64,000 nucleotides of DNA from Pseudomonas triclosanedens (GCF_026686735.1 NZ_CP113432.1:5817001-5881000); one strand, 5' to 3'; positions 49,600-58,743 are shown, counted from the first letter of the stretch. Notes: generated by a model not told the origin, from the letters alone. Numbers and translations: made by a program.

Positions 49600-50649
49600 A
49601 TGACCAGCGCGATCACTATCGAGCGGATATGCATGGAGTTCGGTACACCCGGGCAAGGCCTCAAGGCCCTGGACGACGTGTCACTGGAAATCCGCGCCAA
49701 CGAGTTCTTCACCCTCCTCGGCCCGTCGGGCTGCGGCAAGACCACCTTGCTGCGACTGATCGCCGGCTTCGAACAACCCTCCTCCGGCAGCATTCGCCTC
49801 TATGGCGACGCGATGGAAGGCCTCCCGCCTTTCCGCCGCCCGGTCAATACCGTCTTCCAGAGCTACGCCCTGTTCCCCCACATGACCGTGGCGCAGAACA
49901 TCGCCTTCGGCCTGGAAATGCAAGGCAAGGATCGCGGCGACATCGACGCCACCGTGCAGAAGATGCTCGACCTGGTACGCCTGCCGGATGTCGGCAAGCG
50001 GCGCGCCGACCAGCTCTCCGGCGGCCAGCAGCAGCGCATCGCGCTGGCCCGCGCCCTGGCCAGCCGGCCCAAGGTGCTGCTGCTCGACGAATCCCTCTCG
50101 GCGCTCGACCTCAAGCTGCGCAAGGAAATGCAGATCGAGCTCAAGCGCCTGCAACACGAAACCGGCATCACCTTCATCTTCGTCACCCACGACCAGGAAG
50201 AAGCCCTGACCATGTCCGACCGCATCGCGGTGATGAGTCGCGGCAAGGTGATGCAGATCGGCACGCCGACGGAAATCTACGAAGCGCCGGTCAACCGCCT
50301 GGTGGCCGACTTCATCGGCGAAACCAACTTCCTCGAAGGCGAGTCCAGCAGCGAAGGCGTGCGCCTGCCCGACGGCCAAATCCTGCCGGCAGCCACCACG
50401 CAGCCGGGCAAGGTGACCCTGGCGATCCGCCCCGAACGCACCGAACTCGCGCAGGACGGCCAGCTCGAAGGCGTGGTGGAAACCATCGTCTACGTCGGCA
50501 CCGATACCGTGTACCACCTCAACGTCGCCGGTCAGGGTGGCTTCCGCGTCCGCCAGCAGAACCGCGACGGCGCCCATTCCACCCACGCCCCGGGTGCTCG
50601 GGTACGGGTCCGCATACCCGCCACCGCAATACGGGTGCTGGCCGAATGA
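49600..50649 (+). CDS. Spermidine/putrescine-type ABC transporter ATPase
   Basis: PotA/SpuF-like ATPase of 349 residues that energises amine import. Walker A is [11 protein letters not shown] (41-51), the signature [16 protein letters not shown] starts near 140, Walker B is KVLLLDES (158-165) and the switch is [16 protein letters not shown]-terminal TOBE domain begins near 275. The residue after the catalytic Glu164 is Ser, where most relatives have Pro. The ATG lacks a clear ribosome site. Its TGA overlaps the next ATG. Corresponds to PA0326. Confidence 0.9.
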   Translation: MTSAITIERICMEFGTPGQGLKALDDVSLEIRANEFFTLLGPSGCGKTTLLRLIAGFEQPSSGSIRLYGDAMEGLPPFRRPVNTVFQSYALFPHMTVAQNIAFGLEMQGKDRGDIDATVQKMLDLVRLPDVGKRRADQLSGGQQQRIALARALASRPKVLLLDESLSALDLKLRKEMQIELKRLQHETGITFIFVTHDQEEALTMSDRIAVMSRGKVMQIGTPTEIYEAPVNRLVADFIGETNFLEGESSSEGVRLPDGQILPAATTQPGKVTLAIRPERTELAQDGQLEGVVETIVYVGTDTVYHLNVAGQGGFRVRQQNRDGAHSTHAPGARVRVRIPATAIRVLAE

Positions 50650-51560
50650 GTACACTGCGCGCACAAGCCGAACGGAAGTCCCTGCTCAATCGCCTGGCCC
50701 TGACCAGCCCGGCGATGATCATGCTGGTGGTGTTCCTCGTGCTGCCCCTGGGCATCATGTTCGCCGTGTCGATCCAGGCACCGGGGGACTACGGCGGCGT
50801 GAAGTGGGGCCAGCACACCGTCGAGGCCTACATCAACTTCCTCTGGGAGCGCGACCTGGACGACAGCCTGTCGTTCAACGCCGACTACCTGGGCATCTTC
50901 CAGCGCTCGTTCTGGCTATCGATCCTGACCACCCTGGGCTGCGTGCTGATCGGCTTCCCCACCGCGCTGTACCTGGCGCTGCAGGACGAACGCCGGCGCA
51001 ACCTGCTGCTGTTCCTCGTCACCGTGCCGTTCTGGACCAACCTGCTGGTGCGGGTCTATGCCTGGATGCTGCTGCTGCGCAACGGCGGACTGATCGACGA
51101 GGGCCTGCACGGGCTGGGGTTTTCCAACGCATCGCTGGGCATCCTCTACACCGACAACGCGGTGATCATCGGCCTGCTCTACACCTACCTGCCATTCATG
51201 GTGCTGCCGATCTACACCAGCCTGGAGAAGATGGACTGGCGCCTGGTGGAGGCAGCCTTTGACCTCGGCGCCAACCGCTGGAAGGCGCTCAAGCGAATCA
51301 TCATCCCGCTGGCCATGCCCGGCATCGTCGCCGGCTGCATCCTGGTGTTCATTCCCTCGCTGGGCAGCTACATCATTCCCGAGCTGCTCGGGGGCGGTAA
51401 GTCGCTGATGATCGGCAACCTGATCCAACTGCAGTTCGGCACGGCGCACAACTGGCCGTTCGGCGCGGCGCTGTCCTTCGCCCTGCTGGCCTTCGTGCTG
51501 CTGGCGATGCTGATCTACAGCATGCGGTTCAAGCAGGGCACGGCGGGAGGTCATCCATGA
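50646..51560 (+). CDS. Polyamine-type ABC transporter permease 1
   Basis: PotB-like permease, 304 residues, with about six membrane segments starting at [20 protein letters not shown]. The cytoplasmic coupling loop is [29 protein letters not shown] (EAA motif). ATG 50646 overlaps the ATPase stop as ATGA, and its own stop overlaps the next start, so the three genes are translationally coupled. Confidence 0.92.
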   Translation: MSTLRAQAERKSLLNRLALTSPAMIMLVVFLVLPLGIMFAVSIQAPGDYGGVKWGQHTVEAYINFLWERDLDDSLSFNADYLGIFQRSFWLSILTTLGCVLIGFPTALYLALQDERRRNLLLFLVTVPFWTNLLVRVYAWMLLLRNGGLIDEGLHGLGFSNASLGILYTDNAVIIGLLYTYLPFMVLPIYTSLEKMDWRLVEAAFDLGANRWKALKRIIIPLAMPGIVAGCILVFIPSLGSYIIPELLGGGKSLMIGNLIQLQFGTAHNWPFGAALSFALLAFVLLAMLIYSMRFKQGTAGGHP

Positions 51561-52345
51561 AGTCGGCCAATCCGCTGTGGCGCTTCACCGGGGTCAGGCC
51601 CGCCGCCTGGCTGTTCTTCGCCTTTCTCTACATCCCGATCTTCGTGCTGGTGGTGCTGAGCTTCAACAGCGGCCAGTCGGCCACGCTGTGGGAAAGCTTC
51701 AGCCTGAAATGGTACGCCGTGGTGGCGGATGACCCGGAGATCCTCCGTGCGGCGAAGAACTCGCTGATCGTCGCGACCCTGGCCACCGTCGTCGCCACCA
51801 CCCTGGCGACGCTCGCCGCGCTGGGCATGCGCGGCCGTTCGTTCCGCGGGCAGACGCTGATGAGCGGCGTGCTGGGCCTGCCGCTGCTGGTGCCGGAGAT
51901 CGTCACCGCCGTGGCGACCCTGATGTTCTTCGCCTTCATCGGCCTGAAGCTGTCGCTGTTCACCATTCTGCTGGCGCACATCGTGTTCTGCATTCCCTTC
52001 GCCTACCTGCCGATCCGCGCCCGTCTCGAAGGCATGGACCCCAGGCTGGCGGAAGCGGCGGCAGACCTCTATGCCTCGCCGTGGAAGACCTTCTGGAAGG
52101 TGACCTTCCCGCTGCTGACACCGGGGATCGTGTCCGGGGCGATGCTGGCGTTCATCATTTCGATGGACGACTTCGTCATCACCTACTTCGTCGCCGGTGC
52201 TGGTGCAACCACCCTGCCGGTATACATCTTCAGCTCCATCCGAATGGGGATTTCCCCGAAGATCAACGCCATATCTTCAATAATACTGTTGATTTCCATC
52301 GCGTTCGTTGCGTTGTCGTACTACGTCGGCCAGCGTCGCCGCTGA
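51557..52345 (+). CDS. Polyamine-type ABC transporter permease 2
   Basis: PotC-like permease of 262 residues with about six membrane segments and the EAA loop EAAADLYASPWKTFWKVTFPLLTPGIVSG. Ends 43 bases before the binding-protein gene. Together with permease 1 it should form the heterodimeric channel. Confidence 0.92.
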   Translation: MKSANPLWRFTGVRPAAWLFFAFLYIPIFVLVVLSFNSGQSATLWESFSLKWYAVVADDPEILRAAKNSLIVATLATVVATTLATLAALGMRGRSFRGQTLMSGVLGLPLLVPEIVTAVATLMFFAFIGLKLSLFTILLAHIVFCIPFAYLPIRARLEGMDPRLAEAAADLYASPWKTFWKVTFPLLTPGIVSGAMLAFIISMDDFVITYFVAGAGATTLPVYIFSSIRMGISPKINAISSIILLISIAFVALSYYVGQRRR

Positions 52346-52388
52346 CCTCCTGCCGCCAAACAAAACAACATTGCAAGGAGCTTCACCG

Positions 52389-53438
52389 ATGAAATTCCGC
52401 CGTACTCCCTTCGCCCGCACGCTCGTCGCCGCCAGCCTGTTGCTGGCGGGCAGCGCCCACGCCGACGGCACCCTGCACTTCGCCAACTGGTCCGACTACT
52501 TCCCGCCGGAACTGTTGAAGAAGTTCGAGAAAGACACCGGCATCCACGCCACCCTCGACTCCTACGACAGCAACGAAACCCTGCTGGCCAAATTGAAGGC
52601 CGGCGGCGGCGCCTACGACGTGGTGGTGCCGTCGGACAGCTTCATCGAAATCTTCGTCAAGGAGGGCCTGCTGCAGAAGCTCGACAAATCGCAGTTGCCG
52701 AATCTTGCCAACCTCAAAGACAAGTTCAAGACCCTGACCTACGATCCGGGCCACGACTACTCCGTGCCTTACCTTTGGGGCTCCACCGGCTACAGCTACG
52801 ACAGTGCCAAGGTGCCGGGCGGCAAGCTGGATGAAAGCTGGAAACCGTTCTTCGAACCGCCGGCCGAACTGAAGGGCAAGGTCGTGGCGCTCAACTCCAT
52901 TGAGGAGCTGTATGCCCCGGCGTCCTACTACCTGGGCGTCGACGAGTGCACCGAGGATCCGAAAGAAGCTGCGAAGATCCAGGATCTGCTGCTCAAGCAG
53001 AAGCCGATGCTGGCCATGTACAACAGCGACGGCACCATCGAGCGCATGGCCGCCGGCGAAGTATCCATGCACCAGCAATGGAACGGCGCCTTCCACCGCG
53101 CCCATGCCCAGCGCGACAGCCTTGTCTACGTCTATCCGAAAGAAGGCGTACGCCTGTTCATCGATAACCTGACCATTCCAAAGGATGCCACCAACATCAA
53201 GGAAGCCCACGCCTTCCTGAACTGGATGATGCAGCCGGAAAACATCGCCCTGGCCTCCAACTTCGCCAAGTACAACAACGCCATCGAGGGCTCCGACAAG
53301 TACATGGACAAGGAGCTGTTCGACGATCCGGCGATCAACACCCCGGCAGACAAGCTCGACCGCCTGAAGCCCTTCAAGCTCTGCTCGCCCAAGGCCCTGC
53401 AACTGCGCTCCAAGGTCTGGACCAAGCTGAAGAAGTGA
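52389..53438 (+). CDS. Periplasmic polyamine-type substrate-binding protein
   Basis: PotD/SpuD-family receptor of 349 residues. The signal peptide ends at GSAHA|DG (25). The mature N-terminus has the family start LHFANWSDYFPPELLKKFEKDTG; YDVVVPSDSF, YLWGSTGYSYD and QQWNGAFHRA are the ligand-pocket regions. Trp, Tyr and acidic residues there fit an amine ligand, but the exact ligand (putrescine, spermidine or another) is unclear. AAGGAG precedes the ATG. It is the last gene of the ABC operon. Confidence 0.91.
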   Translation: MKFRRTPFARTLVAASLLLAGSAHADGTLHFANWSDYFPPELLKKFEKDTGIHATLDSYDSNETLLAKLKAGGGAYDVVVPSDSFIEIFVKEGLLQKLDKSQLPNLANLKDKFKTLTYDPGHDYSVPYLWGSTGYSYDSAKVPGGKLDESWKPFFEPPAELKGKVVALNSIEELYAPASYYLGVDECTEDPKEAAKIQDLLLKQKPMLAMYNSDGTIERMAAGEVSMHQQWNGAFHRAHAQRDSLVYVYPKEGVRLFIDNLTIPKDATNIKEAHAFLNWMMQPENIALASNFAKYNNAIEGSDKYMDKELFDDPAINTPADKLDRLKPFKLCSPKALQLRSKVWTKLKK

Positions 53439-53448
53439 CCCGGAAGTC

Positions 53449-53474
53449 ACCCGGCGCGGCGGTGCGCGCCGGGT
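53449..53474 (+). terminator. Hairpin after the ABC operon
   Basis: ACCCGGCGCG (53449-53458) pairs perfectly with CGCGCCGGGT (53465-53474), ten bases after the stop. The tail TGTTCCTGAC is only weakly T-rich. Confidence 0.6.
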
Positions 53475-53679
53475 GTTCCTGACAGACAATTTGGCCATCT
53501 CGATCCCTTTTTGACCCTTTGCAGGGTTCTGCCCGGCAACCGGCGGTTGCTAGAGTCGGGCAGCTCGCGCAGGGAGCGGCTGGAAAGGCGGCCAGCCCCG
53601 ACGCCACCGAAGTGGCGCTGGGAAATCCCGAGGGAACGCGAGCGCGTTATCCACAAGAACAAAGTCCCAGAGAACGCCC

Positions 53680-53748
53680 ATGACCAGCTTTTGCGTCACC
53701 CTGCAGCACAGCCCCTCATTCCTCGCCCGTCGTCGTCGCTGCGGCTGA
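53680..53748 (+). promoter_or_regulatory. Candidate 22-codon leader frame with Arg run
   Basis: An ATG at 53680 opens MTSFCVTLQHSPSF then LARRRRCG and stops at 53748, 92 bases before the amine transporter start. Four consecutive Arg codons (CGT CGT CGT CGC) lie near the end. The ribosome site (AGAGAAC) is weak. The 402-base gap 53439-53840 contains no other gene. It could be a regulatory leader or chance. Confidence 0.35.
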
Positions 53749-53840
53749 TCCGTAGCCAGACGACTCGTGGACGGCCACCGAGCGCCGCCCACCATCGCGC
53801 TCTCACACAAGAAGCCAGAACAATCGCGAGGAATTTCCCT

Positions 53841-55226
53841 ATGGCCAGCCAACACAGCGCCAGCTCCACCCACACCCAACAAGGCGTCCCGGCGGCGTCC
53901 GATACCCGTCTCAAACGTGCACTGGGGCTACCCGCCCTGGTCTTCTTCGGCCTGGTCTACATGGTCCCGCTGACCATGTTCACCACCTACGGCGTGGTCA
54001 CCGAGATGACCGGCGGCCGTACCGCCAGCGCCTACCTGATCACCCTGCTGGCGATGCTGTTCACCGCGGCCTCCTACAGCTTCATGGTGCGCAAGTACCC
54101 CATCGCCGGTTCGGCGTACTCCTACTCCAGCCTGAGCTTCGGTCCGGCAGTCGGCTTCCTGTCCGGCTGGTCGCTGCTGCTCGACTACCTGTTCCTGCCG
54201 ATGATCAACTACTTGCTCATCGGCCTGTTCATGAACATCGCCTTCCCGGAAATCCCGGCCTGGGTCTTCGTGGTCGCCTCCATTGCCCTGGTGACCGTGC
54301 TCAATGTCGTCGGCATCAGCCAGGTGGCGGGCATGAGCAACATCATCGTCGGCGCGCAGATCGTCTTCGTAGTGGTGTTCGTCGGCATGTCCATCAAGAG
54401 CCTGGGCGGCGGCGCGCCGATCGACCTGAGCCTGCCCTTCGTCGGCGATGGCACCCAGCCGGGCTTCGCTCCGCTGATGGCCGGCGCTGCGGTGCTGTGC
54501 CTGTCGTTCCTGGGCTTCGACGCGGTTTCCACGATGGCCGAGGAAACCCGTGACGCCCGCCGCGACATCCCCCGAGCCATCATCATCACCACCGTCCTGG
54601 CGGGCCTGCTGTTCACTCTGCTGGCGATCATCAGCCAACTGGTGTTCCCCGGCAGCGTATTTCAGAACGCCGACTCGGCGGCCAACGAAGTGATGCTCAA
54701 GGTCGGTGGCCAGTTCCTCGGCAACTTCTTCACCTCCGCCTACATCGCCGGCTGCATCGGCTCGGCGTTGGCATCGCAGGCATCGGTATCGCGGATCATC
54801 TTCACGATGGGCCGCGACGGCATCCTGCCGCGCAGTCTGTTCGGCGTCCTCCACGCGCGCTTCCAGACCCCGGTGGTGGCGATCCTCGCCGTCTCCGCGT
54901 TCTCGCTGCTGGCGATCGTGCTGGACCTGACCACCCTGGCCTCGATGATCAGCTTCGGCGCCCTGGTTGCCTTCTCCGTGGTCAACCTGGCGGTAATCCG
55001 CACCTATCTCGGCGTCGAGCGCCGTCGCGGTGCCGCCAACCTGCTGACCTACGGCCTGGTGCCCTTCATCGGCCTGTGCCTGACCCTGTGGCTGTGGACC
55101 AGCCTGTCGCAACTGACGCTGATCGTGGGCCTGAGCTGGTTCGCCGTCGGCTTCACCTACCTGGCAGTACACACCGGCGGATTCCGCCGCAAGGCGCCGA
55201 GCGTGAACTTCGAGGAAAACGCATGA
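53841..55226 (+). CDS. APC-family amine/amino acid transporter
   Basis: A 461-residue inner-membrane transporter with about twelve hydrophobic segments. Family marks are GLPALVFFGLVYMVPLTMFTTYG (first helix), SYSFMVRKYPIAGSAYSYSS and LCLSFLGFDAVSTMAEETRDARRDIPRAI (helix 6-7 region). It resembles PuuP-type putrescine importers. GAGGAA lies nine bases before ATG 53841. Between the ABC operon and the acetylpolyamine amidohydrolase, so probably moves putrescine or an acetylated amine. Corresponds to PA0322. Confidence 0.88.
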   Translation: MASQHSASSTHTQQGVPAASDTRLKRALGLPALVFFGLVYMVPLTMFTTYGVVTEMTGGRTASAYLITLLAMLFTAASYSFMVRKYPIAGSAYSYSSLSFGPAVGFLSGWSLLLDYLFLPMINYLLIGLFMNIAFPEIPAWVFVVASIALVTVLNVVGISQVAGMSNIIVGAQIVFVVVFVGMSIKSLGGGAPIDLSLPFVGDGTQPGFAPLMAGAAVLCLSFLGFDAVSTMAEETRDARRDIPRAIIITTVLAGLLFTLLAIISQLVFPGSVFQNADSAANEVMLKVGGQFLGNFFTSAYIAGCIGSALASQASVSRIIFTMGRDGILPRSLFGVLHARFQTPVVAILAVSAFSLLAIVLDLTTLASMISFGALVAFSVVNLAVIRTYLGVERRRGAANLLTYGLVPFIGLCLTLWLWTSLSQLTLIVGLSWFAVGFTYLAVHTGGFRRKAPSVNFEENA

Positions 55227-55315
55227 CCCTGTGTTCGACCCGGCGGCGCGCCGGGTCGAACACGCCCTGACAACCGGAACCAGCGGGCGCCACCAGGCGC
55301 CATGAGGAGCGCGTG

Positions 55316-56347
55316 ATGTTGACGATCTACACCGACGACCATCGCTTGCACCACGGTCAGCACGAGCTGATCGGCGGCCAGTTCACCCCCTGCTTCGAAA
55401 AACCCAGCCGTGCCGACATGGTGCTGGACCGGGTCAAGGCGGTGAAGCTCGGCGACATCCAGGCCCCGCGTGACTTCGGGCTGGAGCCGATCCTGCGGGT
55501 GCATGACGAAGGCTTCGTGCGCTTCCTGCAACACGCCTGGCGCGACTGGCTGGCCACCGGTCGGACCCACGACATGCTGCCCATCGCCTGGCCAACCCGG
55601 CGCCTGCGGCAGAAGGAGCCCGACAGCATCGACGGCCGCCTGGGCTACTACTCCTTCGACGCCGGCGCACCGATCACCGCCGGCACCTGGCAGGCGATCA
55701 CCAGTTCGGTGAACGTCGCCATGACCGGCCAGGCCGAGTTGGCCAAGGGCGCGCGCTCGGTATTCTCGCTCTGCCGTCCGCCGGGACACCACGCCTCGGC
55801 TGACTTCATGGGCGGCTACTGCTTCCTCAACAACGCAGCCATCGCCGCCCAGTCGATCCTCGACCAGGGTGCCAGCAGGGTTGCGATCCTCGACGTGGAC
55901 TATCACCACGGCAATGGCACCCAAGACATCTTCTACGACCGTGCCGACGTGCTGTTCACCTCGATCCACGGCGATCCGCGCTTCGAATACCCGTACTTCC
56001 TCGGCTACGCCGACGAGAAGGGCCAGGGCGTGGGTGAAGGCTTCAACTTCAATTACCCGCTGGCGTCGGGCAGCGACTGGTCGGTATGGAGCCTCGCGCT
56101 GCAGGCTGCGATCCGGCAGATCTCGGCCTACAGGCCGGACGTGCTGATCGTGTCGCTGGGCGTGGATACCTTCAAGGAAGACCCGATCTCCCAATTCAAG
56201 CTGGACAGCCCGGACTACCTGCGTATGGGCGAAGCCATCGGCCGCCTCGGCCTGCCGACCCTGTTCGTGATGGAAGGCGGCTACGCAGTAGAGGAAATCG
56301 GCATCAACGCCGTGAACGTGCTGCAGGGCTTCGACAGCATCGGCTGA
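55316..56347 (+). CDS. aphA: Acetylpolyamine amidohydrolase (HDAC-like)
   Basis: Zinc enzyme releasing acetate from acetylated polyamines such as acetylputrescine and acetylcadaverine. The 343-residue protein has the class II histone-deacetylase fold: CRPPGHHASAD with the His158/His159 dyad and DVDYHHGNGT with zinc ligands Asp195 and His197. The third ligand is near Asp284 in SLGVDTF, and the transition-state Tyr is in MEGGYAVEE. ATG 55316 with GAGGAG four bases upstream. Corresponds to PA0321; the symbol is used for acetylpolyamine amidohydrolases but naming varies. Confidence 0.92.
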   Translation: MLTIYTDDHRLHHGQHELIGGQFTPCFEKPSRADMVLDRVKAVKLGDIQAPRDFGLEPILRVHDEGFVRFLQHAWRDWLATGRTHDMLPIAWPTRRLRQKEPDSIDGRLGYYSFDAGAPITAGTWQAITSSVNVAMTGQAELAKGARSVFSLCRPPGHHASADFMGGYCFLNNAAIAAQSILDQGASRVAILDVDYHHGNGTQDIFYDRADVLFTSIHGDPRFEYPYFLGYADEKGQGVGEGFNFNYPLASGSDWSVWSLALQAAIRQISAYRPDVLIVSLGVDTFKEDPISQFKLDSPDYLRMGEAIGRLGLPTLFVMEGGYAVEEIGINAVNVLQGFDSIG

Positions 56348-56370
56348 TCTCACCGCCCTGCTGGAAACAG

Positions 56371-56409
56371 AAAAGCCGCGCCGGGGATGGGGTTCCCGGC
56401 GCGGCTTTT
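56371..56409. terminator. Bidirectional intrinsic terminator
   Basis: A 15-bp perfect stem, AAAAGCCGCGCCGGG with CCCGGCGCGGCTTTT, followed by T. Ends the amidohydrolase gene and the convergent carO. Confidence 0.92.
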
Positions 56410-56429
56410 TGTCGGCCCTGGGGCGCGAA

Positions 56430-56807
56430 TTACTGCAGGATTTCTACACGGTCCACGTCGATATCGGTGGCCTTGCGGTTGTGGTGGTCGACCTCGCCGG
56501 TCAGACGCACCTTGGTGCTCTCGGAAACCGAAGCGCCTGCCGGCCAGTCGTCATGGTCAATCTCGACCTGGATGGTGCCGGTGGCGTCCTTGAATTCGTA
56601 GTGCTCGCCGTGCAGACGCTTGGTGATGACGCCTTCCAGCACTGCCGGGGTATCGTCGGCTGCACTCTGCGCCTGCTTGACGGTGGTGACCTGGGCAGCC
56701 GCTGCGGGTTTGGCGGCATCGCTGCCCGGACCGGTGTAACCGGCGGCCAGGGTGATAGTGGAGAACAGGCCAGCGGCAGCGATCAGGGGGAGATGACGAA
56801 GTTTCAT
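56430..56807 (-). CDS. carO: Calcium-regulated OB-fold protein CarO (BOF/YgiW family)
   Basis: A 125-residue periplasmic protein. The signal peptide ends near TLAA|GY (about 22). A BOF/OB-fold domain (about 50-125) follows: EGVITKRLHGEHYEFKDATG, IQVEIDHDDW, VRLTGEVDHHNRKATDIDVDRVEIL. In P. aeruginosa CarO (PA0320) is induced by calcium through CarSR and supports calcium homeostasis. The gene order (amidohydrolase, carO, propeller paralogue) matches. A perfect TTAAG-N6-TTAAG box lies 72 bases upstream. Confidence 0.88.
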   Translation of the reverse strand: MKLRHLPLIAAAGLFSTITLAAGYTGPGSDAAKPAAAAQVTTVKQAQSAADDTPAVLEGVITKRLHGEHYEFKDATGTIQVEIDHDDWPAGASVSESTKVRLTGEVDHHNRKATDIDVDRVEILQ

Positions 56808-56878
56808 GGATTGGCCTCCTGGGGCGTTTTCGATGGGTTCAGCTTAGGGCCGGTGGCTGAAATCAGCCTGAATCCGGA

Positions 56879-56894
56879 CTTAACCCAAACTTAA
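56879..56894 (-). promoter_or_regulatory. Perfect BqsR/CarR box upstream of carO
   Basis: On the minus strand: TTAAG-TTTGGG-TTAAG, an exact match to the TTAAG-N6-TTAAG direct repeat described for BqsR (the same regulator as CarR). It lies 72 bases before the carO ATG, in the gap after the CarP paralogue. Confidence 0.7.
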
Positions 56895-56925
56895 AGCCAT
56901 CCGCCTTCCATCCAGCCGTTCCAGA

Positions 56926-57849
56926 TCAATTCGCCCCAGCCTGCTCCGGCTCGCGCTTGAACACGTAGAACAGGTCCGGCTCGCTGACCATGTAGATGGT
57001 GCCCTGCTCGTCGATGGCCACACCTTCGGCGCGCGGAATCTTCTCATGCAGCCCATTCAGCCCGCCCAGCAGGCTGATGAAGCTGACGGGTTCGCCCTTC
57101 TCGTCCAGTTCCAGCAACAAGTGCGACTCCGCCGACAGCACCAGGGTGTGCCCAGTGCGCGGATCGATGCTCAGCGCCGAGACGTTGCGCATGATCAACT
57201 GGCCACTGGGCATCGCCTGCAATGCCCCGTGCAGCGAGGCGCTACCGTCGCTGGCCAGGCTGAACAGGGCCAGCGGGTCGCGCTCCTGCCCCAGCACCAG
57301 GCGCTGTTGGCGCGGATCCCAGGCGATGCCCTCGATGCCTTTGTTCTTCTTGCCGCGCGGGCCGAGATCGAAGCTGGACAGCTTTTCGGTACTCAGTTCG
57401 CGGGTCTGCGGGTCGACATGGAAGATGGTCAGGGAATTCTTGCGCTCGTCGGTCACGGCGATATTGCCATTCTCCATCACCGCGACACCTTCCGGGTTGG
57501 ACATGCCCAGCAGCGGGATGACCCGCAGCACGTCGCCGGTCAGCGACAGCTCGGCGAGCAGCGGCTTCTTGCCGGTCACGGTGAACAGCGTTCGAGTCAC
57601 CGGGTTGTATGCCAAGTCCGACGTCTCCTGCCCCTCGATGCCTCCCTTGAGCGGCTTGGCCTGGATCACCGCACGGTAACCTGGCAGCCAGATGCTCTCG
57701 GCACGCTCCTGCTGGCTGGCGTCCTGCTCATGCAGCCAGAGGCGGGCGCGATCATCCCAGTGGAAGAGGAAAGTCAGCACGCCGAGCACGACGAGGGCAA
57801 ACAGCAGCGCAAGCAGCAACCAGCGCGGACGGAGGATGGACATGGTCAT
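56926..57849 (-). CDS. CarP paralogue, SdiA-regulated/YjiK-family beta-propeller
   Basis: A 307-residue protein with an N-terminal membrane anchor (about 8-28) and propeller blades (ETSDLAYNPVTRTLFTVTG, NPEGVAVMENGNIAVTDE, GIEGIAWDPRQQRLVLGQE, RAEGVAIDEQGTIYMVSEPDLFYVFKREPE). The C-terminal SEPDLFYVFK closely matches SEPNLFYVFK of carP. Both lie on the minus strand, about 9 kb apart, around the polyamine genes. Corresponds to PA0319 by order. Ligand unknown; calcium or a phosphate compound are possible. Confidence 0.85.
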   Translation of the reverse strand: MTMSILRPRWLLLALLFALVVLGVLTFLFHWDDRARLWLHEQDASQQERAESIWLPGYRAVIQAKPLKGGIEGQETSDLAYNPVTRTLFTVTGKKPLLAELSLTGDVLRVIPLLGMSNPEGVAVMENGNIAVTDERKNSLTIFHVDPQTRELSTEKLSSFDLGPRGKKNKGIEGIAWDPRQQRLVLGQERDPLALFSLASDGSASLHGALQAMPSGQLIMRNVSALSIDPRTGHTLVLSAESHLLLELDEKGEPVSFISLLGGLNGLHEKIPRAEGVAIDEQGTIYMVSEPDLFYVFKREPEQAGAN

Positions 57850-57893
57850 GGCGACTCTTGTTGGCAGACACGGACTGGGCGCCCCGCAACAAG

Positions 57894-57920
57894 CGAAGGC
57901 CGCACAAACGGCGGCCTTCG
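57894..57920 (-). terminator. Hairpin terminator after the FAH gene
   Basis: CGAAGGCCGC (57894-57903) pairs perfectly with GCGGCCTTCG (57911-57920), 14 bases after the stop of the minus-strand gene. The tail CTTGTTGC is partly T-rich. Confidence 0.6.
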
Positions 57921-57933
57921 GCGGGACAGCGGG

Positions 57934-58599
57934 TTAGAGCACGCGGCTTTCGAAACGGCTGGCGCCCGGAAGTTCCAGCACCAGTACATTTCCGCTGTGC
58001 AGCGGGCCGACGCCTACTGGCGTTCCAGTGGACACCACATCGCCCGGCTGCAGCGAAAAGTGCCCGCAGATATGCTGGATCAGCGGCACGATGGGGTTGA
58101 GCATGTCGCGGCTGTTGCCGTCCTGGCGGACTTCGCCGTCGATGCTCAGGCGGATGCCGATGTCGGTCGGATCCGGGAAGTGGTCGGCGCTGACGAAGGG
58201 CGCAAGCACGAAGGCGCCGTCGAACGACTTGGCCAGCTCCCAGGGCAGCCCCTTCTCCTTCAGCTTCGCCTGGACATCACGCAAGGTCAGGTCCAGCGCA
58301 GGCGCATAGCCGGAGATGGCATCCAGTACTTCCTCGGCGCTGGGCTGGCGCGACAGCGGCTTGCCGATCAGCACGGCGATCTCCGCCTCGTAGTGCACCG
58401 AACCGCGGTCCTCGGGAATGGCGAATCCGCCGGCGTGGGACACGGTGCAGGAGCCCGGCTTGATGAACAGCAGCGGCTCGGTCGGTACCGGGTTGTTCAG
58501 CTCCTTGGCGTGTTCCGCGTAGTTGCGGCCGACGCACACCACCTTGCCCAGGGTGAAATGGATCGGCGTGCCGTCGACATACTGATGCTGGTAACTCAT
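57934..58599 (-). CDS. Fumarylacetoacetate-hydrolase-family enzyme (FAHD1/YcgM type)
   Basis: A 221-residue metal enzyme. The fold signature is VVCVGRNYAEHAKEL (about 20-34), and the metal ligands are Glu71 and Glu73 in HYEAEIAVLIG and Asp103 in ALDLTLRD. GDVVSTGTPVGVG closes the pocket. Members of this size act as acylpyruvases or oxaloacetate decarboxylases. Clearing oxaloacetate-type or 2-oxo acids would fit the adjacent 2-hydroxyglutarate gene, but that is inference. Confidence 0.88.
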   Translation of the reverse strand: MSYQHQYVDGTPIHFTLGKVVCVGRNYAEHAKELNNPVPTEPLLFIKPGSCTVSHAGGFAIPEDRGSVHYEAEIAVLIGKPLSRQPSAEEVLDAISGYAPALDLTLRDVQAKLKEKGLPWELAKSFDGAFVLAPFVSADHFPDPTDIGIRLSIDGEVRQDGNSRDMLNPIVPLIQHICGHFSLQPGDVVSTGTPVGVGPLHSGNVLVLELPGASRFESRVL

Positions 58600-58743
58600 G
58601 ACCGACTCCTGAACGGATGGAATAGATGATCGGCGCGCAGGCTCGCAACCCGCACGGCGCCCGCATCCTTGTGGTTCCGCACACCCTGTCCGTGGGCGCT
58701 GGACGTGAGAAGGGCCGGAGAACCGGCCCTTCTGGAAAGCGAC

